From Nodularia sp. LEGE 06071 (lineage in GTDB: Bacteria; Cyanobacteriota; Cyanobacteriia; Cyanobacteriales; Nostocaceae), in NCBI RefSeq assembly GCF_015207755.1, contig NZ_JADEWH010000019.1, positions 34,583 to 98,582 of the forward strand: 64,000 nucleotides of DNA. The letters are read 5' to 3'. Positions within the stretch are counted from its first letter, which is position 1; each line of letters opens with the position of its first letter. Under the pieces are notes generated by a model. That model did not search any database. It worked only from the letters and a program-made list of their open reading frames with translations, and was not told the DNA's origin. Both the position numbers and the translations under genes were made by a program. Below, piece after piece: positions 54,018-63,638 of the stretch.

Positions 54018-55340
54018 ATGACTATGACTATATCGTTGAAGTTGCGTAAAGGCTTTAGTTTTGATGAAGCTATCCTGATGACAACTCTTTCTAAGTACGC
54101 ATATGATGTGTTCCAGTATGATGATGGCAGCGTTGACGATGTAGAGCTAAAGACAATTTACAAGGCTCTCTATAAAAATCAGGGATGGGAGTTAGTTCAC
54201 ACCATCCGTAATGACGACACGAATAATCGGGGACTAATTCTCAAAAATACTCAATCAGGAGTTGCTCATCAGTATGCAGTTTCCTTTCGAGGCACAGCCG
54301 GTATGGATAACGGTTCCATTGACCTGGATGGTGTAGTTTCTGATGTCGATTGGAAACTAGTTGATTATGGCGCTTTGGCTATCCAACGGGCAAAAGTCGT
54401 GCGAGGGTTTAATATAGCCTTTGAGTCCATTGCTGATGAAATTCAATTCTTCTTTAAGACTCTGCGGGGTGAATTAAAACCCTCTGATTTCCGGAAGCTC
54501 TATCAGTTACCTCCCCTACGGAAATTTGCCTGTCTTACTGCTTTGGCTGATGCGGGAGCAATCCGACTAGGAGCAGAGTTTGATGAACAAGCTCAATACT
54601 TAGTTCAGCAAGTATTTGCCGACGGTGAAATTGATGACGATGAAGAACTGGCGGAAGTTTTGACTTTTCTGGAAGAGGAGCTGTTATCTAAGCTAACACC
54701 ATTAAATGAACAGATCGAGGTATGGGTAACAGGTCACAGTTTGGGTGGCTCCCTCTGTCAACTGGGGGGTCTGGCTTTGCGACGCTGGTTCGGTCCTGCT
54801 GCATCTGGGGGATTGCTAATCAAAGTTTATGCGATCGCCGCTTGTAAAATTGGTAATCAAGAATTTGTAAATTTCTACAACCAGCAAATAGGAGAAGAAC
54901 TTAGCTATCGCATTGAAAATACGTTGGATGCTATTCCCAATATCCCCCTAGATGCTCCCTTCCCGATTTCTGCGATCGCTCCTGAAGGATTAAAGATCGG
55001 CAATGTTTTTCTTGGTAAGTTTTTTAACGGTGGTAAACCTATTTCAGTCACGGGATTAGGTGGTCAAAGTTCGTCCATATCCTTTGGCGGATTTGGAAGC
55101 ATCCCGTTTACCGTACCGTTTCCCCACAGCCCTGAAACTTATATTCAATTATTGCAGGAGCAGCAACAATATTGGCAAGATTTGGCTCGTCCCGCTAAGG
55201 ATGTTTTACGTCCTTTTCTGCTTGACCTGCTACATGATGAACAGAAAACAGATGTAAATCGTCAAGAAATCAGCGATTTAAATGGTAATAAAAAGACCAG
55301 CAGCGTCAAAAATAACGAAGATATAACTATCATCAAGTAA
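54018..55340 (+). CDS. Lipase (class 3 family), first copy
   Basis: 440 residues. Alpha/beta-hydrolase of the class 3 lipase type: AVSFRGTAG, then VTGHSLGGSLCQLGG with the GxSxG nucleophile. An acidic insertion (FADGEIDDDEELAEVL) comes before it. No signal peptide, so probably cytoplasmic. Encoded 63 bp after the thioesterase-ending NRPS, which makes it a plausible tailoring, releasing or proofreading hydrolase. Residues from LKLRKGFSFDEA onwards are almost identical to the C-terminus of the protein encoded at 55702-59208. Confidence 0.85.
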   Translation: MTMTISLKLRKGFSFDEAILMTTLSKYAYDVFQYDDGSVDDVELKTIYKALYKNQGWELVHTIRNDDTNNRGLILKNTQSGVAHQYAVSFRGTAGMDNGSIDLDGVVSDVDWKLVDYGALAIQRAKVVRGFNIAFESIADEIQFFFKTLRGELKPSDFRKLYQLPPLRKFACLTALADAGAIRLGAEFDEQAQYLVQQVFADGEIDDDEELAEVLTFLEEELLSKLTPLNEQIEVWVTGHSLGGSLCQLGGLALRRWFGPAASGGLLIKVYAIAACKIGNQEFVNFYNQQIGEELSYRIENTLDAIPNIPLDAPFPISAIAPEGLKIGNVFLGKFFNGGKPISVTGLGGQSSSISFGGFGSIPFTVPFPHSPETYIQLLQEQQQYWQDLARPAKDVLRPFLLDLLHDEQKTDVNRQEISDLNGNKKTSSVKNNEDITIIK

Positions 55341-55515
55341 AAGGTACTAGTACCGCAGGGCGGAAGTCAAAAGTCAAAAAGCTGACTCTATAGGCTTTTC
55401 ATTGATTGCTGATGGTTGTCTTATTTACGCCGTGCTGTACTAGGAATGAGGGATTGGAACAAAAAAATTGCTCTAATTCCTCCCATGTATTGGGAATTAT
55501 TCTAGTCTCCGAGGT
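54039..55515 (+). repeat. Direct duplication, copy 1 (lipase unit)
   Basis: From AAGTTGCG at 54039 onwards, this stretch is nearly identical to the stretch starting at 57976. The offset is 3937 bp at the start. Similarity continues past the stop codon (AACTATCATCAAGTAA and GCTCTAATTCCTCCC have counterparts near 59260 and 59320), so the duplicated unit included downstream DNA. Confidence 0.85.
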
Positions 55516-55701
55516 TTACCGAATTTTCTGTGCAAACAAGTGCAAGATCATTGACCACAGATGTCTAAAAACCTTCCTTTTTTCACCAGAAATAACTGTA
55601 TAAATTTGAGGACTAATCAACCAACCTTTGATTTCTCAATCTCTGTGACACCTAGATTCAGTTTCTAGACTTATTCAGCAAGCATTTAGGTAATAAGCTT
55701 T

Positions 55702-58700
55702 ATGTCAAATAATCTGATTTCCAACCAATCCGTGTTAGCGTTTGATGGACAAGATGATTACCTAGTTATTCCTAACCAAGATGCTATTAACTTTGATCAA
55801 AATCAAAATTTCTGTATCGAACTCTGGTTGAAAATTGGCACAATTGAACCTGGATCTAATACGATTTTTGATGTCAATATTATTGAAAAGTGGCAAGGAA
55901 GTGCTTTTCCTTATTCTATTCGTTATAGTTCTACCAAGGGAACAGTCTATGGCTCTCGCTATGATGGAAAAAATCCCTCTGTTTCCTCGAAAATATTGGT
56001 TAATGACGAAAAATTTCATCATGTAGCTTTTGTTAAACAAGACTCCCAGTTGTTCTTGTATATTGATGGTATTGAACAAAGTCAAACCCAAGATACAACA
56101 ATTCAATCTACGCAAAATTATTCTCCTCTATATGTAGCGGCGGGTACTTCTATCAGTAAAGGAGGGGGGACTCGACGTTTTTTTGCGGGTCAAATTGCTG
56201 ATCTTCGCATCTGGAATATTGCGCGCACTCCAGAAGAAATTCAGCAAAATATGAACTCCCGTCTCACGGGAAAAGAGCCAGGATTAGTGGGTTATTATCC
56301 CTTGAATGGCGATGATAATGATAAAACCAGCAATACTAATAATGGCACAATTAATGGTGCTGTTTGGCAACAAGAAGAACTACCAATTGAATTGGCAATA
56401 TCTGGTGAAATGAACACAAAGAATTCTGTCTTATTCTTTGATGGTATAGATGATTATGTTAAATTGCCTGATGGAATTTTAACAGCTTCCTATACCAAAG
56501 AAGCCTGGATTAAACTTCCCGAACCAGCCAAACCAGAAAGCAATATTCTCTCTGGAAATCAGCACGCGCTGTTTGCACCCAATGCGATCGCTGCTGGACA
56601 TAATGGGCAATGGTATATGGTACAAACTCCCCAACCATGCCTGAAAAACACTTGGCTGCATATAGCTCTCACCTATGATAGCCAAACGCAGATCATGTGT
56701 TTGTATCAGGATGGTCAATTAGTCAGCCAAGCGAGTAATATTCCTCCCTTCGATCCCGGTGATCGCACTCTTGACATAGGTATCCATAGGAACAGCTATT
56801 TCTTTAAAGGCGAAATTGCTGAAGCGCGTGTTTGGAATTTTGCGAGAACGCAAGAAATGATTGAAAAAACCATGTCTTCCCGTCTAACAGGTCAAGAAAC
56901 GGGATTAGCGGCTTATTATCCTCTGAATGAAGGTTCGGGTAATGTCGCTACTGACAAGACAGCTAAAGGCAATAATGGCACGATTAATGGTGCTACTTGG
57001 AAACAAGAAAAACTGCCAATTCAAGCGACAATCTCTGGTGAAATTGAGAGTAGCAATGTAATTACAGATAGTCATAATCCTACCAGCAATAAAATTATGG
57101 ATTCAAATACCACAAATAATTCTGTGTTGTCATTTGATGGCATAGATGATAGCCTTACCCTGTCTAAAGGTTTTCCCACAATCGATAAAGCAATCACCAT
57201 CGAATTTTGGGCTAAAGGAGAAAATAGTGTCACAGAATCCACCAGTGTTTTTGAAGCTTATAATTCTCAGAATTCTCGCGTTTTAAATGTTCATTTACCT
57301 TGGGGAAATTCTTGGATTTTTTGGGATGCAGGTAATGAAAATGGGTATAATCGCATCGACAAAGGAGTTAAACTAGAAGAATATAATTCCTGGACACATT
57401 GGGCTTTTGTCAAAGATGCTTCCACCGGGAAAATGTTTATTTATCGTAACGGCGAAATCTGGCATCAAGGTGAGGGAAATACAAAAACTCTAAGCGGAAT
57501 TCAAAAATTTGTTATTGCTTCTTCTGTCTATGGTAGTCACTATTGGAAAGGTTCTTTGACGGAGTTTCGCATCTGGAATATTGCTCGCACTCCAGAAGAA
57601 ATTCAGCAAAATATGAACTCCCGTTTGACGGGAAATGAGCCAGGATTGGTAGGTTATTATCCTTTAAATGGAGATAGTAACGATAAAACTAGCAATGCTA
57701 ATCACGGCACAATTAATGGTGCTATTTGGCAGCAAGAAAAACTGCCAATTCAAGCAGAAATATCTGGTGAAATTGATATTCCTGAAAATCAACAACCGGC
57801 TGAAGTAGTACAACCTCCTGAATCCTTAGCTATTCCTGAAAATCAACGACCGGCTGAAGCAGTACAACGCCCTAAATCCTTAGCTATTCCTGAAAATCAA
57901 CAACCGGCTGAAGCAGTACAACGCCCTAAATCCTTAGCTATTCCTGAAAATCAACAACCCACTGAAGCAGTTTTAAAGTTGCGTAAAGGCTTTAGTTTTG
58001 ATGAAGCTATCCTGATGACAACTCTTTCTAAGTACGCATATGATGTGTTCCAGTATGATGATGGCAGCGTTGACGATGTAGAGCTAAAGACAATTTACAA
58101 GGCTCTCTATAAAAATCAGGGATGGGAGTTAGTTCACACCATCCGTAATGACGACACGAATAATCGGGGACTAATTCTCAAAAATACTCAATCAGGAGTT
58201 GCTCATCAGTATGCAGTTTCCTTTCGAGGCACAGCCGGTATGGATAACGGTTCCATTGACCTGGATGGTGTAGTTTCTGATGTCGATTGGAAACTAGTTG
58301 ATTATGGCGGAATGGCTATCCAACGGGCAAAAGTCGTGCGAGGGTTTAATATAGCCTTTGAGTCCATTGCTGATGAAATTCAATTCTTCTTTAAGACTCT
58401 GCGGGGTGAATTAAAACCCTCTGATTTCCGGAAGCTCTATCAGTTACCTCCCCTACGGAAATTTGCCTGTCTTACTGCTTTGGCTGATGCGGGAGCAATC
58501 CGACTAGGAGCAGAGTTTGATGAACAAGCTCAATACTTAGTTCAGCAAGTATTTGCCGACGGTGAAATTGATGACGATGAAGAACTGGCGGAAGTTTTAA
58601 CTTTTCTGGAAGAGGAGCTTTTATCTAAGCTAACACCATTAAATGAACAGATAGAGGTATGGGTAACAGGTCACAGTTTGGGTGGCTCCCTCTGTCAACT

Positions 58701-59208
58701 GGGGGGTCTGGCTCTGCGACGCTGGTTCGGTCCTGCTGCATCTGGGGGATTGCTAATCAAAGTTTATGCGATCGCCGCTTGTAAAATTGGTAATCAAGAT
58801 TTTGTAGATTTCTACAACCAGCAAATAGGAGAAGAACTTTGCTATCGCATTGAAAATACGTTGGATGCTATTCCCAATATCCCCCTAGATGCTCCCTTCC
58901 CGATCTCTGCGATCGCTCCTGAAGGATTAAAGATCGGCAATGTTTTCCTTGGTAAGTTTTTTAACGGTGGTAAACCTATTTCAGTCACGGGATTAGGTGG
59001 TCAAAGTTCGTCCATATCCTTTGGCGGATTTGGAAGCATCCCGTTTACCGTGCCGTTTCCCCACAGCCCTGAAACTTACATTCAATTATTGCAGGAGCAG
59101 AAACAATTTTGGGAGCAGTTGGCTCGTCCCGTTAAGGATATTGTACGTCCTTTTCTGCTCGAACTGCTGCGTGATGAACATAGAAGCGATGTCAATTCCG
59201 ATGAATAA
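55702..59208 (+). CDS. Three LamG domains, 18-residue repeats and a lipase domain
   Basis: 1168 residues. Three concanavalin A-like LamG domains come first (about 10-190, 212-430, 455-690). Each has VLxFDGxDDxL, the FAGQIADLRIWNIARTPEEI type of strand and a YYPLNGD-N-GTING end. Next comes a linker of three full 18-residue repeats (IPENQQPAEVVQPPESLA type) plus a part copy. The last about 405 residues repeat the class 3 lipase encoded at 54018-55340, with GHSLGGSL intact. It ends earlier than copy 1 because an indel brings a TAA in frame (NSDE-stop). There is no signal peptide. LamG domains often bind sugars or proteins, so the fusion may anchor the lipase at a surface or matrix. Confidence 0.88.
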   Translation: MSNNLISNQSVLAFDGQDDYLVIPNQDAINFDQNQNFCIELWLKIGTIEPGSNTIFDVNIIEKWQGSAFPYSIRYSSTKGTVYGSRYDGKNPSVSSKILVNDEKFHHVAFVKQDSQLFLYIDGIEQSQTQDTTIQSTQNYSPLYVAAGTSISKGGGTRRFFAGQIADLRIWNIARTPEEIQQNMNSRLTGKEPGLVGYYPLNGDDNDKTSNTNNGTINGAVWQQEELPIELAISGEMNTKNSVLFFDGIDDYVKLPDGILTASYTKEAWIKLPEPAKPESNILSGNQHALFAPNAIAAGHNGQWYMVQTPQPCLKNTWLHIALTYDSQTQIMCLYQDGQLVSQASNIPPFDPGDRTLDIGIHRNSYFFKGEIAEARVWNFARTQEMIEKTMSSRLTGQETGLAAYYPLNEGSGNVATDKTAKGNNGTINGATWKQEKLPIQATISGEIESSNVITDSHNPTSNKIMDSNTTNNSVLSFDGIDDSLTLSKGFPTIDKAITIEFWAKGENSVTESTSVFEAYNSQNSRVLNVHLPWGNSWIFWDAGNENGYNRIDKGVKLEEYNSWTHWAFVKDASTGKMFIYRNGEIWHQGEGNTKTLSGIQKFVIASSVYGSHYWKGSLTEFRIWNIARTPEEIQQNMNSRLTGNEPGLVGYYPLNGDSNDKTSNANHGTINGAIWQQEKLPIQAEISGEIDIPENQQPAEVVQPPESLAIPENQRPAEAVQRPKSLAIPENQQPAEAVQRPKSLAIPENQQPTEAVLKLRKGFSFDEAILMTTLSKYAYDVFQYDDGSVDDVELKTIYKALYKNQGWELVHTIRNDDTNNRGLILKNTQSGVAHQYAVSFRGTAGMDNGSIDLDGVVSDVDWKLVDYGGMAIQRAKVVRGFNIAFESIADEIQFFFKTLRGELKPSDFRKLYQLPPLRKFACLTALADAGAIRLGAEFDEQAQYLVQQVFADGEIDDDEELAEVLTFLEEELLSKLTPLNEQIEVWVTGHSLGGSLCQLGGLALRRWFGPAASGGLLIKVYAIAACKIGNQDFVDFYNQQIGEELCYRIENTLDAIPNIPLDAPFPISAIAPEGLKIGNVFLGKFFNGGKPISVTGLGGQSSSISFGGFGSIPFTVPFPHSPETYIQLLQEQKQFWEQLARPVKDIVRPFLLELLRDEHRSDVNSDE
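57778..57972 (+). repeat. 54-bp in-frame tandem repeat (18-residue linker)
   Basis: Three full units starting at 57778, 57832 and 57886, and a part unit from 57940, each beginning ATTCCTGAAAATCAAC. They encode Pro/Gln-rich units and join the third LamG domain to the lipase domain. Copies differ by a few bases only, so expansion was recent. Confidence 0.9.
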
Positions 59209-59365
59209 TCAGCGACTTAAAAGGTGATAAAAATACCAGCAGCGTCAATAGTGCAGATATAACTATCATCAAGTAAACAAGTAAAAGGGAGTGGTGATGA
59301 GGGATTGGATCAAAAATTTGCGCTAATTCCTCCCTTATTCTGCGAATCTAGCAGTCTCCGGTACC
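57976..59365 (+). repeat. Direct duplication, copy 2 (lipase unit, fused)
   Basis: Second copy of the unit that begins at 54039. The start is exactly where the linker repeat ends, so the duplicate was inserted in frame behind the LamG-linker part. Few differences are seen within the coding part, for example GGA-ATG for GCT-TTG (Gly-Met for Ala-Leu) near 58310. Confidence 0.85.
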
Positions 59366-59466
59366 AGAGCGGCATTTCTTTAACTATCAAATCTGTATAT
59401 TTTGCTGGTATTATTTGTTGTTTTTTAGCTTATACTGTTTCACACTTATGAATTTTATAATTAAAA
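59209..59466 (+). other. Gap made of duplicated lipase-downstream DNA
   Basis: 258 bp. The first about 150 bp match the DNA downstream of the first lipase copy. The rest is AT-rich and leads to the ABC1 kinase start. No gene seen. Confidence 0.55.
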
Positions 59467-61257
59467 ATGAAACATAGTACACTACCGTTACCAGATAATC
59501 TTGCCGCTATTGCCAACCATCGCCAGCCGCCTGGGAAACTTTGGTCACGTCGCTTGACTATTTTAAATTCGTTTTTATTGTTCGCCATTTTCCTAGTATG
59601 GGACTGGCTAACTCGGCGCTTGCAACGGAATCAGCAGCTACGAGCCAAAATGTTAGTGCAGAAGCTGATTCAGTTAGGTCCAACATTCATCAAATTGGGA
59701 CAAGTGCTTTCTTGTCGTCCCGATCTCATACCACCCATTTATGTAGACGAACTCACTCATCTGCAAGACCAATTACCTCCCTTCTCTAATGATCAAGCTT
59801 ATAAGGTAATAGAAGAAGAACTCGGATGTCCCTATGACCAAATCTATGCTGAACTGAATCCCGAACCTGTAGCTGCTGCTTCTTTAGGACAAGTTTACAA
59901 GGGAAAACTCAAGACAGGTGAAATCGTCGCTGTCAAGGTGCAACGACCTGGAATCATCGATATCCTGGTTCTAGATATTTATTTACTACAGCAATTATCA
60001 ACTTGGGTACAAAAAAATGTTTCATTCATCCACACCAATATTAGAGCTTTGACCGATGAACTTGCTAATAGTATCTTTAAAGAGATGGACTATGTTCAAG
60101 AAGGTTTAAATGCCCAGAAATTTGCCCAACTCTACGGTAATTTGCCGCAAATTTATGTGCCACGCATCTATTCAGCGTACACCACGAGTCGAGTCCTGAC
60201 AATGGAGTGGGTTAATGGCGTAAAAATCACCTCAACTGACGTGATTCTCGCCCAAGGATTAGACCCTGCTGATTTAATTTCTCTAGAATTTAAATTTGCT
60301 TTACAACAACTGCTCAAAGGTGGGTTTTTTCATGCCGATCCTCACCCAGGTAATGTACTAGTAACCCCAGATGGGAAATTAGCTTACCTGGACTTTGGCA
60401 TGATGAGCGAAGTTGTACCAGAGACGCGTGACTTGTTGATTATCTTCTTTTTACATTTGGTGACTGGTGATTTTCCAGCCCTTGCTCAAGACCTGATTTT
60501 ATTAGAATTTTTACCCCCAGGAACTGATGTAGTTCCCTTAATTCCCAAACTGACTGAGATGTTTGGCAATATTCGGGAAACTAGTATCGCTGAATTGGGC
60601 TTCAAGCAAATGTTTGAGAAGCTATTAAGTTTAATTTACGAATATTCCTGGCAAATTCCTAAATTCTACGTGTTAGTTTTTAGATGCTTTGCCACCATTG
60701 AAGGAATAGCTCTCAAATTTAATCCCGATTTTCAGGCTTACAAATTCGGGTATCCCTATATTGCACAATGGGTATTAACCAATCGCTCGCCTGTTTTATG
60801 GGATGCTCTCAAAAATTTCTGTTTGAACAACAAGACTATCCAATGGGAGCTAGTGTCAGATTTATTAAATGGTATTTCTCAAAGTGATGATTTTAACCTT
60901 TCCCTGACATTAGATCGAATGTTAGAGTTTTTATACTCTTCTCAAGGAAATTCATTACGTAATGTTCTAGTTAATGAAGTTGTTACCAATCTAGAAAAGC
61001 TCTCAAAAGAAAGTTTCGATGAGATCATGATGTGGACGAGAGTAATAAACACTCCTTTCGCTTCAGTGACCAGACTAAATGAAATTTGGCACAAGATCCA
61101 GCAATTTATAGGTAAATTTTTACTCGTTGTCCCTTTAAACTTTGTCTCTATCGCTGAATTTTCTAAACTGTTTTTCCGGACAGAAGCCCAGCGTTTAGGA
61201 CAGGAAATAGCCAATCAATTAGGAAGGCGGATATTCATGCGTTTCATCCAAATTTAA
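59467..61257 (+). CDS. ABC1/UbiB-family atypical kinase
   Basis: 596 residues. KLGQVLSCRPD (KxGQ motif), AAASLGQVYKGKL (Ala-rich loop), VAVKVQRPG, HADPHPGNVLV and LDFGMMSEV are all intact. The C-terminal third is helical. ABC1/UbiB proteins support quinone and lipid metabolism, and some are ATPases rather than protein kinases. Cyanobacteria carry several for plastid-type functions. Here it closes the rightward operon, while a paralogous kinase domain is fused to the aminotransferase on the other strand (28486-31104). Confidence 0.92.
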   Translation: MKHSTLPLPDNLAAIANHRQPPGKLWSRRLTILNSFLLFAIFLVWDWLTRRLQRNQQLRAKMLVQKLIQLGPTFIKLGQVLSCRPDLIPPIYVDELTHLQDQLPPFSNDQAYKVIEEELGCPYDQIYAELNPEPVAAASLGQVYKGKLKTGEIVAVKVQRPGIIDILVLDIYLLQQLSTWVQKNVSFIHTNIRALTDELANSIFKEMDYVQEGLNAQKFAQLYGNLPQIYVPRIYSAYTTSRVLTMEWVNGVKITSTDVILAQGLDPADLISLEFKFALQQLLKGGFFHADPHPGNVLVTPDGKLAYLDFGMMSEVVPETRDLLIIFFLHLVTGDFPALAQDLILLEFLPPGTDVVPLIPKLTEMFGNIRETSIAELGFKQMFEKLLSLIYEYSWQIPKFYVLVFRCFATIEGIALKFNPDFQAYKFGYPYIAQWVLTNRSPVLWDALKNFCLNNKTIQWELVSDLLNGISQSDDFNLSLTLDRMLEFLYSSQGNSLRNVLVNEVVTNLEKLSKESFDEIMMWTRVINTPFASVTRLNEIWHKIQQFIGKFLLVVPLNFVSIAEFSKLFFRTEAQRLGQEIANQLGRRIFMRFIQI

Positions 61258-61264
61258 AGAGAAA

Positions 61265-61490
61265 AAAAATTGGTTTGACGCGAAAAAAAAGGCCTATGGC
61301 TACCGTGAACGGGGTGAAGCCAAACGATAAGCATTCCTAACGCAATTATCCACCCTACCAGTGGAGAAAATTGTCTATTTTGATGAGTCAAGAATGGACA
61401 ATCGAGAGCAGTATGATGATGATTGGAACCTTGCGGGGGGACAAAAAGGCTAGGATACAGAGAAAATCAGCTTCATCGCCCTTTCTCCTT
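61265..61490 (+). pseudogene. IS630-type transposase remnant
   Basis: One frame reads WFDAKKKAYGYRERGEAKR-stop-AFLTQLSTLPVEK, IVYFDESRMDNREQYD, then WNLAGGQKG-stop. The Y-F-D-E-S-R-M-D-N block is the central DDE region of IS630/Tc1-type transposases. At least two in-frame stops and no start make it inactive. No terminal repeats were identified. Confidence 0.75.
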
Positions 61491-61652
61491 GTTGATAAAA
61501 CCTACGCTTATTTAGGAACTAATATTATTAACTCAGCCACTAGTTTATAGCAATTTTCCATGGAATTGACCCAGTTTTAATGTAAATTGATATCAGCATA
61601 AGACCAAATTTGATTTGCCTCCATTATTTGTTGAAAGGAAAGCGTAAAAGCG

Positions 61653-62885
61653 ATGCATTCATTTACATTTCAAGCCCCAAAAACTTTGGTTTGGTTAGCG
61701 ACTCTAGGTACTCTTTCTTTCTCCATTGGCACGTTCAGTCAACTCCGACCCACAGTTGCCCTAACAATCCCAGAAGAACTCACTCAGATAACTACAGAGT
61801 TTAATGCCTTACTCGATCAAGAAATTAGCGCGTTGAATGGGACACTATCAGGGAGCAATATTTCACTCATGGATGCGAATACTCTTTTCGCTGATGTCCT
61901 GCTCAAGGAGCTAACAGAAACTAATCAGTCCTGCGTCCAAGGACCTCTCTTAGCCCATGCTATTGCACCCACCAGCATTTGCTCTGATCCAGAAAATTTC
62001 CTTTACTACGACGAGATTCATATCACCACCACAGTCCATAGCCGAATTGCAGATATTGCGATCGCAACCTTAAGCCCAGAAGTTCTGAGTGAAACTACTA
62101 AACTTATTGTGTTTGGGGATAGTTTCAGCGATGTGGGAAATATCTCCGGTTTTTCTAACGGCACTTTCCCATTTCCAGTTGCCATTCAAGGACCTCTTGC
62201 CGGGGAACCGTTATATGCATCAGGTGCATTTACCAATGGTCTGGTTTGGTGGCAGTACCTTGCAAACCAAATGTTTCTAGAAGAGCCTGTTCCTTTTTAC
62301 GAAAATGTGAGTACAGGAACTTTTCTCACCTCTATCCCCGATGAAGGGATCAACTTTGCCGTAGGCGGAGCAACCAGTGGCATAGATAATTTAGGTAATG
62401 TCCAAACTCCGCCTTTTCCAATTGATCTACCGGGACTCCAGGATCAGATAGAAGCGTTTGACCTGGTCGTGGGAGAGGGTGGAGAAGCAGATCCAGATGC
62501 TCTTTACATAGTTTGGGCGGGAGCTAATAACTTTTTCGGAGCTTTCATTCCACAAGACCCGACTAATCCCTTTGCCCCATTCCCAGACTTGACAAAAGAC
62601 CCGACTTTGCCTGTCAGTGATATTAGTGCTGCCATTAAGAGCTTGTATGCTTTAGGAGCAAGAAATTTTCTGGTTGGGAACAGATTTGACTTAGGCCAGA
62701 CACCTCTAGCTCAAGAATTGCAAGTCGTAAATACGCCTGTCCCGACCTCTGTAGCTGAACCTAATCAGCTAGCCGGAATAATTATTGGTTTAGGGTTCAT
62801 TCTAATTACTCGTGGTAAATCTAGCAAGCGTGTCATGAAGGTCAATAATAAATACTTGACCGACGCTCTAGGCATGAGGGTGTGA
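61653..62885 (+). CDS. GDSL-type esterase, blocks in permuted order, with signal and C-terminal anchor
   Basis: 410 residues. N-terminal hydrophobic segment (about 8-37) resembles a signal peptide. The GDSL block I (IVFGDSFSDVGN, Ser157) and the later blocks INFAVGGATSG and IVWAGANNFF are clear. The block V Asp-His pair, which normally comes near the C-terminus, is at YYDEIHIT (D120, H123), before block I. The C-terminus has an AEPNQLAG segment, a hydrophobic stretch and RGKSSKR, like a degenerate PEP-CTERM sorting signal. So it is probably exported and bears a C-terminal anchor. Ester hydrolysis is the expected reaction; the substrate is unknown. Confidence 0.82.
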   Translation: MHSFTFQAPKTLVWLATLGTLSFSIGTFSQLRPTVALTIPEELTQITTEFNALLDQEISALNGTLSGSNISLMDANTLFADVLLKELTETNQSCVQGPLLAHAIAPTSICSDPENFLYYDEIHITTTVHSRIADIAIATLSPEVLSETTKLIVFGDSFSDVGNISGFSNGTFPFPVAIQGPLAGEPLYASGAFTNGLVWWQYLANQMFLEEPVPFYENVSTGTFLTSIPDEGINFAVGGATSGIDNLGNVQTPPFPIDLPGLQDQIEAFDLVVGEGGEADPDALYIVWAGANNFFGAFIPQDPTNPFAPFPDLTKDPTLPVSDISAAIKSLYALGARNFLVGNRFDLGQTPLAQELQVVNTPVPTSVAEPNQLAGIIIGLGFILITRGKSSKRVMKVNNKYLTDALGMRV

Positions 62886-62946
62886 GAATATCTCAGCCCT
62901 CTACCAGAGTCCCGGTGCCGCCCAGTTTCATAGGTTAGATCGGTTG

Positions 62947-63351
62947 TCAATTTTCTACCGTTTCAGCTTTTTCTTGTAGGTAAAGCAATCTCGCAATCAT
63001 TGCCATAAAACCGATACTACCCGTAGTAACAACTAGAAATAGCCAAGGCAGTGGACGCATTCCAAGTGCCTTGGCCTGAGGTACAACAAAGCTCCATCCA
63101 ATACCTATACTCAGAAGCAAATCTAACCAAATCTGATTACCCCAAAAATTTCTGATATGCTCAGTCCAAAATCCCAACAAACCTCCAGAAGCTACTGCGT
63201 AAACCGAGAATGTTAAGAACAAAACCGACAGGAAGGCAGGAAAAATCCATAGATTTTTTATATGGACATTATTGTCTCTAAAGGTGACGTACAACGCAAA
63301 TAGCAGGAAAAGAAACAGTGTAATTGTTGGTATCAGAGATGTGATTGACAT
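62947..63351 (-). CDS. Small integral membrane protein, DUF2834-like
   Basis: 134 residues, with about four hydrophobic segments (near residues 8-22, 34-56, 74-90, 101-123). NQIWLDLLLSIGIGWSFVVP and a following MRPLPWLFL resemble the DUF2834 type of small cyanobacterial membrane proteins. Function unknown. It is on the opposite strand from the GDSL gene, ending about 60 bp after that gene's stop. Confidence 0.6.
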   Translation of the reverse strand: MSITSLIPTITLFLFLLFALYVTFRDNNVHIKNLWIFPAFLSVLFLTFSVYAVASGGLLGFWTEHIRNFWGNQIWLDLLLSIGIGWSFVVPQAKALGMRPLPWLFLVVTTGSIGFMAMIARLLYLQEKAETVEN

Positions 63352-63638
63352 TTGTATTTTATGGTTATCATCATTGCAGCTATTTTAGCACCAGAGAAAC
63401 ATACAGCTACAAGCATCTACAAGGATATGGACAATTTTTTGGAGGTAGGAAAATAAGTATATTTTTAGGGATATTTCCCAGAATGAACAGTAAGTATATG
63501 TTTGGAGTTATAGGGATGGAAACCATAATCATAAACAAACAAGTCAATGATATAGTCTAGATTTTTTTTGAGCCTGTCAAGACTAGTTGTACTCCTGCTA
63601 TAATTCATCATGTAAATTTGATTATCTAGAGTTTTTTG
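63352..63638. other. Gap without recognisable gene
   Basis: 287 bp, AT-rich. A short plus-strand frame at about 63345-63560 has no recognisable family or good start and is not called. No repeat or terminator was seen. Confidence 0.4.

Noticed and set aside
63345..63560. Plus-strand frame of about 71 codons
   Set aside because: No family resemblance, AT-rich, and it begins within the start of the opposite membrane-protein gene.
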